Shown one piece after another: positions 1-8,284 of a stretch of DNA of 64,000 nucleotides. Location: the NCBI GenBank assembly GCA_019113745.1, contig DXGV01000045.1:1-64000 (forward strand), read 5' to 3'. The notes below the pieces were generated by a model. That model did no database searches, was not told where the DNA came from, and saw only the letters and a program-made list of their open reading frames with translations. Position numbers and translations under genes: made by a program. The stretch's first letter is position 1, and each line of letters opens with the position of its first letter. Origin of the DNA: Candidatus Blautia intestinavium (GTDB lineage Bacteria > Bacillota > Clostridia > Lachnospirales > Lachnospiraceae).

Positions 1-22
1 TCTTCATTTTCTTTTTCGGCAT
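1..22 (-). CDS. 5' end of a divergent gene, truncated by window edge
   Basis: An ATG on the minus strand at 20-22 opens the frame M-P-K-K-K-M-K and runs off the left edge. It has a good ribosome binding site (GCAGGAG, six bases before the ATG). It is divergent from lexA, a position often held by SOS-linked genes, but only seven codons are visible and the product cannot be named. A chance ATG behind a purine-rich run is the alternative. Confidence 0.4.
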
Positions 23-148
23 ACTTTTCTCCTGCATGTAAAATTTTTTTCTTTCTATTCTACATCAAACAGGAGAAAAGTAGGTATTATCTGGAATTTT
101 TATTGCGAAAAGTTTTTATTCTTCAGAGCTGGAAATATTTCTTTTACG

Positions 149-162
149 CGAACATATTTTCC
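149..162 (+). promoter_or_regulatory. LexA (SOS) box upstream of lexA
   Basis: CGAACATATTTTCC matches the Gram-positive LexA/DinR consensus CGAACRNRYGTTYC at 13 of 14 positions (T for G at position 10). It lies 11 bp upstream of the lexA -35 hexamer, as expected for autoregulation, and could also control the divergent gene at the left edge. The sequence match is direct; regulation is inferred. Confidence 0.7.
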
Positions 163-172
163 GAATATCTGT

Positions 173-201
173 TTGCCATTTTTTTTAAAGTATGGTATAC
201 T
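173..201 (+). promoter_or_regulatory. SigA-type promoter of lexA
   Basis: TTGCCA at 173-178 and TATACT at 196-201 are separated by exactly 17 bp. About 40 bases follow to the lexA ATG, which has a GGGGAGG ribosome binding site. Confidence 0.75.
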
Positions 202-241
202 CATAAAAACAGTTTGATCCGGAAATTGGGGAGGTATTGCA

Positions 242-862
242 ATGGCATACGGCAGAATCAGTAAGAAACAGCAGGAGATCTTGGATTATATTAAAAATGA
301 AATATTAAACCGCGGTTTTCCCCCGGCAGTCCGCGAGATTTGCGAAGCGGTCCACCTGAAGTCCACTTCCTCCGTTCATTCCCATTTGGAAGCCCTGGAA
401 AAAAACGGCTATATCCGCCGGGACGCTACGAAGCCCAGGGCGATCGAGATCATTGACGATCAGTTTAATCTGACCCGCAGAGAAGTGGTAAACGTGCCTC
501 TTGTCGGTACCGTCGCGGCAGGGCAGCCCATTCTCGCCGTAGAGAATATCGAGGCATACTTTCCTGTTCCGGCAGAATTTATGCCCAACGCCCAGAGCTT
601 TATGCTGAAAGTCAAAGGCGACAGCATGATCAACGCCGGAATTTTTGACGGGGATCAGGTTCTTGTAAAACAGCAGGCCACTGCTGAAAACGGAGATATG
701 GTTGTAGCTCTTGTAGAGGATTCCGCCACTGTGAAAACCTTCTATAAAGAAGACGGCTATTACCGCCTCCAGCCGGAAAATGACCAGATGGATCCAATTA
801 TCATACACGGGGATCTTCAGATCCTCGGCAAAGTGTTCGGCGTATTCCGTTTTTACCGCTGA
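242..862 (+). CDS. lexA: LexA SOS transcriptional repressor
   Basis: Represses the DNA-damage (SOS) regulon and is inactivated by RecA-stimulated self-cleavage. The 206-aa length is normal. The N-terminal winged helix (about 1-70) contains the family pattern around PPAVREI and STSSVHSHL. The C-terminal S24 peptidase domain shows the Ala93-Gly94 cleavage site (VAAGQP), the catalytic serine in GDSM (Ser128) and the catalytic lysine near Lys165 (TVKTF). The ATG follows GGGGAGG at a good distance. A LexA box and SigA promoter lie just upstream and a strong terminator follows, so it looks monocistronic and self-regulated. Confidence 0.97.
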   Translation: MAYGRISKKQQEILDYIKNEILNRGFPPAVREICEAVHLKSTSSVHSHLEALEKNGYIRRDATKPRAIEIIDDQFNLTRREVVNVPLVGTVAAGQPILAVENIEAYFPVPAEFMPNAQSFMLKVKGDSMINAGIFDGDQVLVKQQATAENGDMVVALVEDSATVKTFYKEDGYYRLQPENDQMDPIIIHGDLQILGKVFGVFRFYR

Positions 863-908
863 TAATTGCTCGCGCAGCCACAGCGGCCGGCCTTTGTGTT
901 TAACGCCC

Positions 909-951
909 AAAAAGACAGCGATGATATTCGAACGATCATCACTGTCTTTTT
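909..951. terminator. Bidirectional intrinsic terminator between lexA and rsfS
   Basis: AAAAAGACAG-C-GATGAT pairs with ATCATC-A-CTGTCTTTTT across a 9-base loop, with A-runs and T-runs on both sides. It can end lexA on the plus strand and the rplU-to-rsfS gene series on the minus strand. Confidence 0.85.
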
Positions 952-991
952 AAGCGTTCAGGTTACATAATTCAATTATCGTAAACTATCA

Positions 992-1354
992 TTATTCTTC
1001 CGAAAGAAGTTCCTCTGCCGGGATTTCCTTTCCATCTCTCCAGATTCTTTCCAGATCGTAAAACAGGCGGTTTTCCTCATCAAAAATATGAATGATCAGG
1101 TCGCCGTAATCCATAAGAATCCAACTGGAATTTTTGCTTCCCTCGATCTGTTTCGGCTCGTATCCGGCTCTTCCAAGATGTTCTTCCACGTTGTCTACCA
1201 TTGCCTGCACCTGATTCTGGTTGCTTCCGCTGGCAATGACAAAATAGTCTGCCAGTACAGAAATGTCATGAATATCGATCACCTTGATATCCACACCTTT
1301 TTTTTCGTCCAGGGCTTTTACCGCAAGACGGGCCATTTCTTTTTCTCTGTTCAT
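992..1354 (-). CDS. rsfS: Ribosomal silencing factor RsfS
   Basis: Binds ribosomal protein L14 and blocks joining of ribosomal subunits when nutrients are short. The product is 120 aa from the ATG at 1354, which follows AAAGGAG; an upstream in-frame extension into yqeK is not needed. Family features are the LADYFVIASG stretch, the SSWILMDYGD core and the FYDLERIW tail. It is the last gene of the nadD-yqeK-rsfS series, the arrangement usual in Firmicutes, and a strong terminator follows. Confidence 0.95.
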   Translation of the reverse strand: MNREKEMARLAVKALDEKKGVDIKVIDIHDISVLADYFVIASGSNQNQVQAMVDNVEEHLGRAGYEPKQIEGSKNSSWILMDYGDLIIHIFDEENRLFYDLERIWRDGKEIPAEELLSEE

Positions 1355-1373
1355 ATAGTTTCTCCTTTCCGGC

Positions 1374-1979
1374 TCAGAGAACCGAGCCTGTCCTTTGCCG
1401 CTCCATATGTATGTCCTTATAATACACAAAAGCGTCCTTTGTGGCAAAATCGATATCTTTTGGATTTTCCTCCAGATAGAGCAGAGTATCCTTCAGAATT
1501 TCATACATACATTCGTCAAGATCCTGAAAAGCCAGTTTCCGTACATCTGCGAGATGAGCCGCCTTATAACGTCCCGGCTCAATATAATCCGCAATATAGA
1601 CGATCTTTTCCAGCGTACTCATTCCGGGACGGCCTGTTGTGTGGTATGTAATAGAAGAAAGGATCTCCTCGTCCTCCACCCCGTATTTTTCCCTCGCCAG
1701 ATACGCTCCCAGCTTTGCATGGAGAAGAAAAGGATGGCTTTTTTCAAATTCTGTCACCGGTATTTTATGGTGTTCACACATCTTCAGTTTCTTTTTGTTG
1801 GGGATACATTTCGCGCTGTCATGAAGAAGGCCAGCCGCCTGGGCGGTTTTCAAATCGCAGCCGTGCGCCATTGCCAGCGCCGCGCAGGTGTACATTACCC
1901 CCAGTGTATGATTGTAGCGATCCTCATCCAGATATTTTGACAGTTTTTTCTGCATTTTTACAAAATCATATTCAGCCAT
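1374..1979 (-). CDS. yqeK: YqeK-type HD-domain Ap4A hydrolase
   Basis: Predicted symmetrical bis(5'-nucleosyl)-tetraphosphatase that clears diadenosine tetraphosphate. The 201-aa protein shows HD-domain metal ligands: an early His (about residue 24, YNHTLGV), the paired His-Asp in LLHDSAKC and later histidines in HHKIP and SITYHTTGRPGMS. It lies five bases after nadD and 19 bases before rsfS, so the three are very probably co-transcribed. In Bacillus the same trio occurs together. Confidence 0.93.
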   Translation of the reverse strand: MAEYDFVKMQKKLSKYLDEDRYNHTLGVMYTCAALAMAHGCDLKTAQAAGLLHDSAKCIPNKKKLKMCEHHKIPVTEFEKSHPFLLHAKLGAYLAREKYGVEDEEILSSITYHTTGRPGMSTLEKIVYIADYIEPGRYKAAHLADVRKLAFQDLDECMYEILKDTLLYLEENPKDIDFATKDAFVYYKDIHMERQRTGSVL

Positions 1980-1984
1980 AGCAC

Positions 1985-2617
1985 CTATTGGATTCCTCCT
2001 GTCGTATAAATATGGTTTTCCCGGATGTAGGAGATGACATCATCGGGAACATAATAGCGCAGGCTTCTTCCCTCCTTAAGCCACTGCCTTAAATGCCGGC
2101 TGGAAACGTCAATATTCATAGTGTCCAGCCGGATAAAACAGCCCTGGTACTGTTGGGAAAGGTATGTCATCTGCTGATCCAGACTGTGGACCGGGATATG
2201 GTTCCTGGAAGCCGCCACAATGGTACAGGCGGCGCATATCCTGGCCGGCTCCTTCCATGTGGCAAAGTTGTACAGAGAATCTGCTCCGATGATAAAATAA
2301 TAATCCGTGTCCGGATTCTGCTCTTTCAGTGTTTCCAGCGTCCGGTAAGTATAAGTATACCCTTCTTCATTCATTTCAATAAGAGAAAGTTCAAAATGCG
2401 GATTTCCGGAAATTGCTTTTTTCACCATTTCCACGCGCTGTTCGTCACTGGCACAGCCATCCCGGTTCTGCTTGTGCGGCGGATTTCCACTGGGCATAAA
2501 CCACACCTTATCCAGATGGAGCTGTTCATACGCCTTTTCTCCCAGTATGAGATGCCCTACATGAATAGGATCAAAGGTTCCGCCCATAATTCCGATCTTC
2601 TTGCGTTTTTCATCCAT
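1985..2617 (-). CDS. nadD: Nicotinate-nucleotide adenylyltransferase
   Basis: Transfers AMP from ATP to nicotinate mononucleotide in NAD biosynthesis. The 210-aa length fits the family. The nucleotidyltransferase signature GGTFDPIHVGHL lies at residues 12-23 and the C-terminal SSRHLR segment corresponds to the ATP-binding ISSTxxR motif. It is placed between yhbY and yqeK in a compact leftward cluster. Confidence 0.95.
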   Translation of the reverse strand: MDEKRKKIGIMGGTFDPIHVGHLILGEKAYEQLHLDKVWFMPSGNPPHKQNRDGCASDEQRVEMVKKAISGNPHFELSLIEMNEEGYTYTYRTLETLKEQNPDTDYYFIIGADSLYNFATWKEPARICAACTIVAASRNHIPVHSLDQQMTYLSQQYQGCFIRLDTMNIDVSSRHLRQWLKEGRSLRYYVPDDVISYIRENHIYTTGGIQ

Positions 2618-2635
2618 ATCCGGCGCCTCCTGTCG

Positions 2636-2926
2636 TCAGGGCAGAATGATTTTTTTCTTTTCGTTTTTGCCTTCCCGGTACAGCACGATCTTCCGTCCGA
2701 TCACCTGTACTACCTGTGAATGCGTTCTTTCTGCCAGTGTTTCCGCCATCTGGCGGGGATCTTCCAGGCAGTTCTGAAGAATACTGATTTTGATCAGTTC
2801 CCTGGCAGCCAGCGCTTCGTCCACGGAAGCTGTGTTTTCCGGCGTCACGCCGCCCTTTCCAAGCTGCAGGATCGGATCTGTTTTCATAGCCAGACTCTTC
2901 AGATAAGCTCTCTGTTTACTTGTCAT
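2636..2926 (-). CDS. yhbY: YhbY-family RNA-binding (CRM domain) protein
   Basis: Small ribosome-associated RNA-binding protein implicated in subunit assembly in other bacteria. All of its 96 residues form one CRM domain, with the characteristic QLGKGGVT loop (about 21-28) and the HSQVVQVIGRKIVLYR strand region. It sits between obg and nadD. The ribosome binding site is weak and distant (AAAGG about 13 bases before ATG). Confidence 0.92.
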   Translation of the reverse strand: MTSKQRAYLKSLAMKTDPILQLGKGGVTPENTASVDEALAARELIKISILQNCLEDPRQMAETLAERTHSQVVQVIGRKIVLYREGKNEKKKIILP

Positions 2927-2967
2927 GATTCTGTTCAGACCTTTCTGTAAATGTTTTTTCCATCATA

Positions 2968-4257
2968 TTATTTATAATAATCAAAGTCAAATCCGTACAT
3001 ACGGACCGTATCTCCCTCCTGAATGCCGGCCTTCTCCATCTCGTCAAGAATTCCTCCGTCTTTCAGGAACTTCTGGAAGAACGCAAAGCCCTTTTCAGAA
3101 TCAAGATTCGTATATCCCAGCATTTTTTCAATTTTGGGTCCCTCTACAATAAAGACATGAGGATCGTCTTTGTCTCTTGCGACAGTATAGGGAAGGTTTT
3201 CTGTGATCAGTACGTCCTCCGGGAAAAATTCCTGTTCAAAAACAACCGGCTCTGGCGGGCACTTGTCCAGAAGCTGGCGGATTCCGTACAAAAGCTCTTT
3301 TATCCCTTTTCCTGTAACTGCTGAAATAGGATAGACCTTTATTCCTTTTGGCTCAAATTCCGCTTTTAAACGTGCCACAGGGTCTTCTCCGTCCCCGAAT
3401 ATACAGTCTGTTTTGTTGGCGGCAATGATCTGGGGTCTTGCCGCGATCTCCGGATTATAGGCCTCCAGCTCTCTGTTGATCTTGTAGATATCGTCCACCG
3501 GATCTCTGCCCTCTGTAGACGCCGCGTCTACAATATGCACCAGTACGCGGGTACGCTCGATGTGGCGAAGGAACTCATGGCCCAGCCCCACGCCCTCTGA
3601 AGCGCCTTCGATCAGCCCCGGGATATCCGCGATAACGAATCCGCCGTTTTCCGTATCCACAACTCCGAGATTTGGACTCAGAGTAGTAAAATGGTAATTG
3701 GCAATTTTCGGCTGTGCGTTCGTAACCCTGGAAAGAAATGTGGATTTTCCAACATTGGGAAAACCGACAAGACCTACGTCGGCAATAACCTTCAGTTCCA
3801 GCAGAACTTCAAGCTCCTGCGCCGGCTGTCCCGGCTGGGCGTATTTCGGAACCTGCATGGCAGCCGTGGCGTAATGCTGGTTTCCCTTTCCGCCTCTTCC
3901 GCCCTTTAAAACCACCTGTCTCTGATTATCTCCGGACATATCCGCGATTACCTTGCGCGTCTCTGCTTCCATGATAACGGTTCCCTCGGGCACTTTCAGC
4001 ACAATATCGCTGCCGTCCGCTCCGTGGCAGCGTCTTTTGCCGCCTTCTTCTCCGTCCTGGGCTTTAAATTTTCTTTTATGGCGGTAATCTCCCAGCGTAT
4101 TCTGTCCTTTGTCCACTTCAAAGATCACGTCTCCGCCTCTTCCGCCGTCTCCCCCGTCAGGTCCTCCGTTGGGTACGTAGAGCTCTCTGCGGAAGCTTAC
4201 ATGTCCGTCTCCGCCCTTGCCGGAGCGAATGATGATTTTTGCTCTGTCTGCAAACAT
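2968..4257 (-). CDS. obgE: Obg-family GTPase
   Basis: Essential GTPase that takes part in large ribosomal subunit maturation and stress control. The 429-aa protein has the Gly-rich Obg fold (1-158), the G domain with Walker A GFPNVGKST, the switch-II DIPG and the NKTD base motif, and a C-terminal OCT domain (about 350-429) typical of Gram-positive Obg. The start follows AAGGAG. It is downstream of rplU-prp-rpmA, the standard order in Firmicutes. Confidence 0.97.
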   Translation of the reverse strand: MFADRAKIIIRSGKGGDGHVSFRRELYVPNGGPDGGDGGRGGDVIFEVDKGQNTLGDYRHKRKFKAQDGEEGGKRRCHGADGSDIVLKVPEGTVIMEAETRKVIADMSGDNQRQVVLKGGRGGKGNQHYATAAMQVPKYAQPGQPAQELEVLLELKVIADVGLVGFPNVGKSTFLSRVTNAQPKIANYHFTTLSPNLGVVDTENGGFVIADIPGLIEGASEGVGLGHEFLRHIERTRVLVHIVDAASTEGRDPVDDIYKINRELEAYNPEIAARPQIIAANKTDCIFGDGEDPVARLKAEFEPKGIKVYPISAVTGKGIKELLYGIRQLLDKCPPEPVVFEQEFFPEDVLITENLPYTVARDKDDPHVFIVEGPKIEKMLGYTNLDSEKGFAFFQKFLKDGGILDEMEKAGIQEGDTVRMYGFDFDYYK

Positions 4258-4285
4258 TCCAAACTCCTTATTACTCAGATATATT

Positions 4286-4322
4286 CAAAGAAAGGCTCCA
4301 AACCTGAACGATTTGAAGCCTT
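4286..4322 (-). terminator. Hairpin between rpmA and obg, possible partial terminator
   Basis: On the minus strand AAGGCTTCAAA pairs with TTTGGAGCCTT (one G-U wobble) and is followed by TTTCTTTG. It lies in the 78-base gap between rpmA and obg and may lower read-through from the ribosomal protein genes into obg. The T-tract is imperfect, so strong termination is uncertain. Confidence 0.5.
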
Positions 4323-4335
4323 ACGCTGAACTTGA

Positions 4336-4623
4336 TTATTCTGCCTCTACCGGAACGATAGAAACCTGTTTCTTATCGCGTCCTTTTCTGGTGTATCTTA
4401 CAACACCGTCTGTCAGTGCAAATAATGTATAATCTTTACCGCAGCCTACGTTCACGCCCGGGTGAATCCTGGTTCCACGCTGTCTGTAAAGAATGTTTCC
4501 AGCCTTAACGAACTGTCCGTCCGCTCTCTTAGCGCCAAGTCTCTTGGACTCGGAATCACGGCCGTTCTTTGTAGAACCAACACCTTTTTTATGTGCGAAT
4601 AACTGAAGGTTCATTTTCATCAT
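4336..4623 (-). CDS. rpmA: 50S ribosomal protein L27 with cleavable N-terminal extension
   Basis: Large-subunit protein near the peptidyl transferase centre. The 95-aa product begins [14 protein letters not shown]. In Staphylococcus aureus a nine-residue leader of this kind (ending LQFF, before ASKKG) is removed by the protease Prp. The same leader here, together with the prp gene directly upstream, predicts processing to an N-terminal AHKKG. The remainder ([21 protein letters not shown]) is ordinary L27. The ATG follows GGAGG with a nine-base spacer. Confidence 0.97.
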   Translation of the reverse strand: MMKMNLQLFAHKKGVGSTKNGRDSESKRLGAKRADGQFVKAGNILYRQRGTRIHPGVNVGCGKDYTLFALTDGVVRYTRKGRDKKQVSIVPVEAE

Positions 4624-4627
4624 GTCG

Positions 4628-4948
4628 TTACACCTCCCTGACTTTTACTTTTAAATATCGTTTTGAATAACTTTTTTCAATTTCTGTCAGTCCCAGAACC
4701 AGGGAATCCATCAGAAGCTTTCCGCCTGCCGTCAGGCCTTCCGGAAAACGGATATGGACATAGCCGTCTTTTTCATCCAGGTCAAACCGGTCTCTGGTAA
4801 GACTTTCCAGAGAATTTACGGTGTTGACGATCAGCGCGGAAACGGCGGCGCATATAATATCCTGCCCTTCCTCGGCATAACCGGCATGTCCTCTGGACAA
4901 AAGCTCTATATAGGAATTGTTCTTTCTGCTGACTGTAACTGTAATCAT
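4628..4948 (-). CDS. prp: Ribosomal-processing cysteine protease Prp
   Basis: Cysteine protease that trims the N-terminal extension of L27. The 106-aa protein has the catalytic His in GHAGYAE (His21) and the catalytic Cys in [10 protein letters not shown] (Cys33), both conserved in the family (formerly DUF464/YsxB). It lies between rplU and rpmA, four bases upstream of its substrate gene. The recognisable LQLFAHKKG site in the neighbouring L27 supports the role. Confidence 0.96.
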   Translation of the reverse strand: MITVTVSRKNNSYIELLSRGHAGYAEEGQDIICAAVSALIVNTVNSLESLTRDRFDLDEKDGYVHIRFPEGLTAGGKLLMDSLVLGLTEIEKSYSKRYLKVKVREV

Positions 4949-4960
4949 ACAAACACCAGA

Positions 4961-5266
4961 TTAAGCGTTGATCTTTTCGATTTTAACTTTTGTGTACTGC
5001 TGTCTGTGACCGTTTTTCTTGTGATATCCAGTTTTTCTCTTGTACTTGTAAACGATGACTTTCTTAGCCTTGCCGTTCTCAACTACAGAAGCGGTAACAC
5101 TGGCACCTGCTACGTCGGCTCCGACTTTCAGTCCGTCGTTGCTTACTGCAAGTACATTGTCAAATGTAACGGTTTCGCCAGCCTCAACACCGAGCTTTTC
5201 TACTCTGATTACGTCGCCCTCGGCAACCTTGTACTGTTTACCACCTGTTGCAATAATTGCGTACAT
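4961..5266 (-). CDS. rplU: 50S ribosomal protein L21
   Basis: Large-subunit protein binding 23S rRNA. The 101-aa product starts [14 protein letters not shown]. The ATG at 5266 is chosen because AGGAGG lies eight bases upstream; the in-frame GTG at 5275 overlaps that site. The C-terminal [15 protein letters not shown] block is typical. It is first in the rplU-prp-rpmA cluster and has its own promoter and a leader of about 125 nt. Confidence 0.97.
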   Translation of the reverse strand: MYAIIATGGKQYKVAEGDVIRVEKLGVEAGETVTFDNVLAVSNDGLKVGADVAGASVTASVVENGKAKKVIVYKYKRKTGYHKKNGHRQQYTKVKIEKINA

Positions 5267-5391
5267 CTGTGGCACCTCCTATAAACTTTACTCGCCAAAT
5301 ACGGTGATCCCGAATACATATTTTATCCATGTACTTTATAATTCTCATATGATAATTATATCAGGATACTTCTACCTCTTTGTGCGGCATA
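5267..5391 (-). promoter_or_regulatory. 5' leader of rplU, possible L21 autoregulatory leader RNA
   Basis: About 125 nt separate the predicted rplU start of transcription from its ATG. Structured L21 leader RNAs are known upstream of rplU in Firmicutes. Short complementary segments are visible (around ATAATTATCATATGAGAATTAT, split by its loop, and CGGGATCACCG), but I cannot confirm the conserved fold by eye. The assignment rests mainly on position. Confidence 0.4.
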
Positions 5392-5398
5392 CTGGATT

Positions 5399-5427
5399 AT
5401 AATAGCATGGTTATCCCTGTTCGTCAA
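5399..5427 (-). promoter_or_regulatory. SigA promoter of the rplU operon
   Basis: On the minus strand TTGACG (5427-5422) and TATTAT (5404-5399) are 17 bp apart; the -10 region is the extended TATTATAAT. Confidence 0.75.
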
Positions 5428-5492
5428 GATATCTGTGCGATTTTTTTATAATTTCCATTATTGTCCATTATTGTTCAGTTGCAGCAAGAAAA

Positions 5493-6497
5493 TCACCTGA
5501 TCTTTTTCCAATGAATTTCAGCAGATCTTTTCTTGCTGATAAGTTCTATAAAAGGACTAATCATCGGAAACAGTAAGAAAAACAAACTTCCTGCAATCAC
5601 TCTTACAACGGTGTCATCATATGTAATCATATATCCCCGTAAAGAATTCAAATATAATGCCCATATACTTTCATTAGAAAATCCGCTTGGAACAGCGCCA
5701 TATAGAAGCATTCCTACATGAACTGCAGGAGCAAGTATTCCGCCTAGGAGTACGCAGATTATAGAAATACTGATTATGACAGCTGCCCTTTTTTTACCGG
5801 GATCCCCGTTTGCCATATGATATCCTTTTATTACAAGATATCCTGTAAGCATTCCTCCCAGTGCGCTGAGAGTATCTCCCACTATATACAAAATTATCAT
5901 TATTACAATACCAAGAATCCCGCCTCCCAAGGCTCCCGTCCATCCGCGGCCGCAACTACCAGAGGAAAACTGTTCTTCAGCAATGCGTCGGTTTCTCTCC
6001 TGCTCTTGATACAGTGTCTTCTTCTGATTTAAGACTTGCTCTACAGAAGCCAGGCAATCCTCATGAATATAAAGGCAGACTTTGTAAAGTCCAAGGTCAA
6101 GACATGACCATAAACCTTGTCCATTCATTGAATGGCGGCACTTCGGACAGATATCAGGGGAGGAGATGCTGCACTCATCAAGAATCGAGACCAAAAGAAA
6201 GAAAATTTCCCGGAATCTCTCCATGGTACCTGGATTGTCTTCAAAATGAAAATAAATCCACATGTCTTCTATATCATAAAACAAAACCCTGTAAGCAAAA
6301 AGATCTATATCAGAAAGACGGCTCTCAACTGTTTTTCTTGTCTCAGCATCAAACTGGCCTGAGATACAGAAAGATTTTGAGGCTATCCCCTCCCACATAC
6401 TGACAGGGTAATTTTTATAAATGCCGCAAGCAACTCCCCGGTGCTTTTCTATTCCCAATTCCCGGGCAAACTTTCTAAGTGCATATCCTAAAATCAT
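5493..6497 (-). CDS. Multi-pass membrane protein of unknown function
   Basis: I do not recognise this 334-aa protein. The start at 6497 is set by GGAGG; an open frame extends further upstream but would run into the VOC gene. The first 190 residues look soluble and contain CPKCRH and a later cysteine (YIHEDC), so a small metal site is possible. A coiled stretch (QKKTLYQEQERNRRIAEEQ) precedes four or five hydrophobic segments: two around the Gly-rich GALGGGILGIVIM region, one at IISISIICVLLGG, one at a C-terminal LFFLLFPM. The tail is basic. It lies 31 bases downstream of the VOC gene and may be co-transcribed. Confidence 0.7.
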   Translation of the reverse strand: MILGYALRKFARELGIEKHRGVACGIYKNYPVSMWEGIASKSFCISGQFDAETRKTVESRLSDIDLFAYRVLFYDIEDMWIYFHFEDNPGTMERFREIFFLLVSILDECSISSPDICPKCRHSMNGQGLWSCLDLGLYKVCLYIHEDCLASVEQVLNQKKTLYQEQERNRRIAEEQFSSGSCGRGWTGALGGGILGIVIMIILYIVGDTLSALGGMLTGYLVIKGYHMANGDPGKKRAAVIISISIICVLLGGILAPAVHVGMLLYGAVPSGFSNESIWALYLNSLRGYMITYDDTVVRVIAGSLFFLLFPMISPFIELISKKRSAEIHWKKIR

Positions 6498-6528
6498 AAA
6501 GCGCCCTCCTTCCTGTATCTTCCCGCTA

Positions 6529-6894
6529 CTATTTCTCCGGAACGATCTCGATCCAATAACCGTCCGGATCTGTGATGAAATAAATCCCCATGGATGGATT
6601 TTCAAAGACAATGCAGCCCATTTTCTCATGACGCTTATGAAGCTCTTCATACTCATCCGTCACAAAGGCAAGATGGAACTCGCATTCCCCCAGATTATAA
6701 GGCTCTGTCCTGTCTTTCAGCCAGGTCAGTTCCAGTTGAAAATCTGTCTCCCCATCGCCAAGATATACCAGCTTAAAAGAGCCGTCCTTTGCTTCCTTTT
6801 CCCGGACAGGAACGATTCCCAGCGCCTCTTTATAAAAAGCAAGGCTTTTTTCCAGATCCAATACGTTAAAATTAAAATGTGCAAATTTCAGCAT
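6529..6894 (-). CDS. VOC-family (glyoxalase I-like) protein
   Basis: Single 121-aa protein with two beta-alpha-beta-beta-beta units of the vicinal oxygen chelate fold. Candidate metal ligands are His6 (KFAHFNF), Glu in FQLELTW, His in CEFHLAFV and Glu in YWIEIVP. The FYKEALG and FITDPDGYWIEIV segments resemble lactoylglutathione lyase. The same window encodes a methylglyoxal synthase, but no direct genetic link is visible. The exact substrate is not known. Confidence 0.85.
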   Translation of the reverse strand: MLKFAHFNFNVLDLEKSLAFYKEALGIVPVREKEAKDGSFKLVYLGDGETDFQLELTWLKDRTEPYNLGECEFHLAFVTDEYEELHKRHEKMGCIVFENPSMGIYFITDPDGYWIEIVPEK

Positions 6895-7048
6895 GCCGTC
6901 TCTCCTGTTAATATTATTACTTTTTTAATTATTCTTATAAATTTCATATTGTTACTTTCTATATTCTTATTTTCATGAATTTCCATTTGCAATGTATACT
7001 ATTTTGTTTACACTGCTTTTCTCATTTTCACTCTTTATATCTTCTCTT
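6895..7048. other. AT-rich spacer
   Basis: A strongly AT-rich gap between the RNase G stop and the VOC start. It must hold the VOC promoter, but no hexamer pair with good spacing stands out, and I see no clear terminator for RNase G. Confidence 0.5.
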
Positions 7049-8284
7049 TCATCCGTTCTGTAAAAGAGCCGCATGTTTTTCGACCTCAACGAGTTCCTCT
7101 GTCACGGGCCGCCGTATTTTTTTTCTTGTCATTTCCAGGATATGCAGAGGCGTAATATCCACGGCGCGGCTTTTCACCGGATCCCTGCGGAGATATTTCT
7201 GGAGCACATGAAAAAGTTCATCCCTGTGATCCGGATTTTCCATATTGATAAAATCAATCAGAATGATCCCCGAAAGATTTCTGAGCCGTAACTGCCGGGC
7301 GATTTCCCGGGCCGCCTCCAGATTGATCTTCCGGTAGGTTTCCTCTGCTTTTTTCTTTGCGGTATATTTCCCGCTGTTTACATCGATCGACACAAAAGCT
7401 TCCGTCTGCTGGATTACCAGAAAACCGCCGCTGTTCAGCCAGATCTTTTCCCGACGGATTTCTTCCAGAGCTGTTTCCAGACGGCAGAGCTTATATAAGG
7501 GAAGCAGAGAGTCGTTATAAAGCCGCAGCTTTTCCTGCTCCTGGGGCATGAAATCAACGAGATATTCTGAGATTCTCTGGTAAATTTCCGGAATATCTGT
7601 CACGATTTCCTCCAGATCACGGCTGTAAATATCCCTGACCGCCGCCAGGTAAAACGGTTCCGCTTCATAGAGCAGACTATAGCATGTTCTGTTTCTTCCT
7701 GTCACAGCCACCTTCTGATAAAGCTTTTTCAGATATTCCAGTTCATAAAGAAATTCTTCTTTCGGCGCGTCGGCGGCATTTGTTCTGACGATCAGTCCAT
7801 ACCCCCGTTCGTGATCCTCCATCTCAGAAGTCAGCCATTTTCTGGCCGGGGCCGTCTCTTCCCTGGAAAGCTTCGCGGAAAAACCGATTTTTTTATTTCC
7901 TGTAGTAAGAACAAGATACTTCCCTGTAAAATTAAGATTTGTCGTAAGGGCCGCCAGCTTTCCCTTCATAGCGTCACGGCTCACCTGCACCAGAAGCTCG
8001 TCTCCCGGCCTTAAAGAAACGCCGCCTTTTCTGCCGGAAGTAAAGATAGCGTTCTCACCTTCACTGAGGGGAAGATATCCTTTTTTTCCATCTCCAAACC
8101 GGACGAAGGCCGCCCTGATATTGGAGGCCAGATTCTCCACCTGCCCCACGTATATATTGCCAAGGATACTTTTCTGCTCCGCAGGTTCCAGACGCAGTTC
8201 CAGGACTTTCTGCTCCTCCATAACGGCGCATACTCTGCAGGGACAGCCTTTGATATTCATTTCAGTAACGATTAGCCTACTCAA
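7049..8284 (-). CDS. rng: Ribonuclease E/G family protein, short form
   Basis: Endoribonuclease for rRNA and mRNA processing. The 411-aa protein has an S1-like domain (IYVGQVENLASNIRAAFVRFG-type, about 40-110) and the catalytic DNase I-like domain with metal-binding aspartates in SIDVNSG and IILIDFINM. The C-terminus (EMTRKKIRRPV to the end) stops without the CPxCxG zinc-link motif that usually follows. I chose the TTG at 8284 because it gives the family start SRLIVTE and overlaps the DUF2344 stop; ATG at 8260 is the alternative. Translational coupling to DUF2344 is likely. Confidence 0.9.
   Translation of the reverse strand: MSRLIVTEMNIKGCPCRVCAVMEEQKVLELRLEPAEQKSILGNIYVGQVENLASNIRAAFVRFGDGKKGYLPLSEGENAIFTSGRKGGVSLRPGDELLVQVSRDAMKGKLAALTTNLNFTGKYLVLTTGNKKIGFSAKLSREETAPARKWLTSEMEDHERGYGLIVRTNAADAPKEEFLYELEYLKKLYQKVAVTGRNRTCYSLLYEAEPFYLAAVRDIYSRDLEEIVTDIPEIYQRISEYLVDFMPQEQEKLRLYNDSLLPLYKLCRLETALEEIRREKIWLNSGGFLVIQQTEAFVSIDVNSGKYTAKKKAEETYRKINLEAAREIARQLRLRNLSGIILIDFINMENPDHRDELFHVLQKYLRRDPVKSRAVDITPLHILEMTRKKIRRPVTEELVEVEKHAALLQNG

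Noticed and set aside
305-910. Long open frame opposite lexA
   Set aside because: It mirrors lexA codons, has no ribosome binding site and no family features; a shadow of the real gene.
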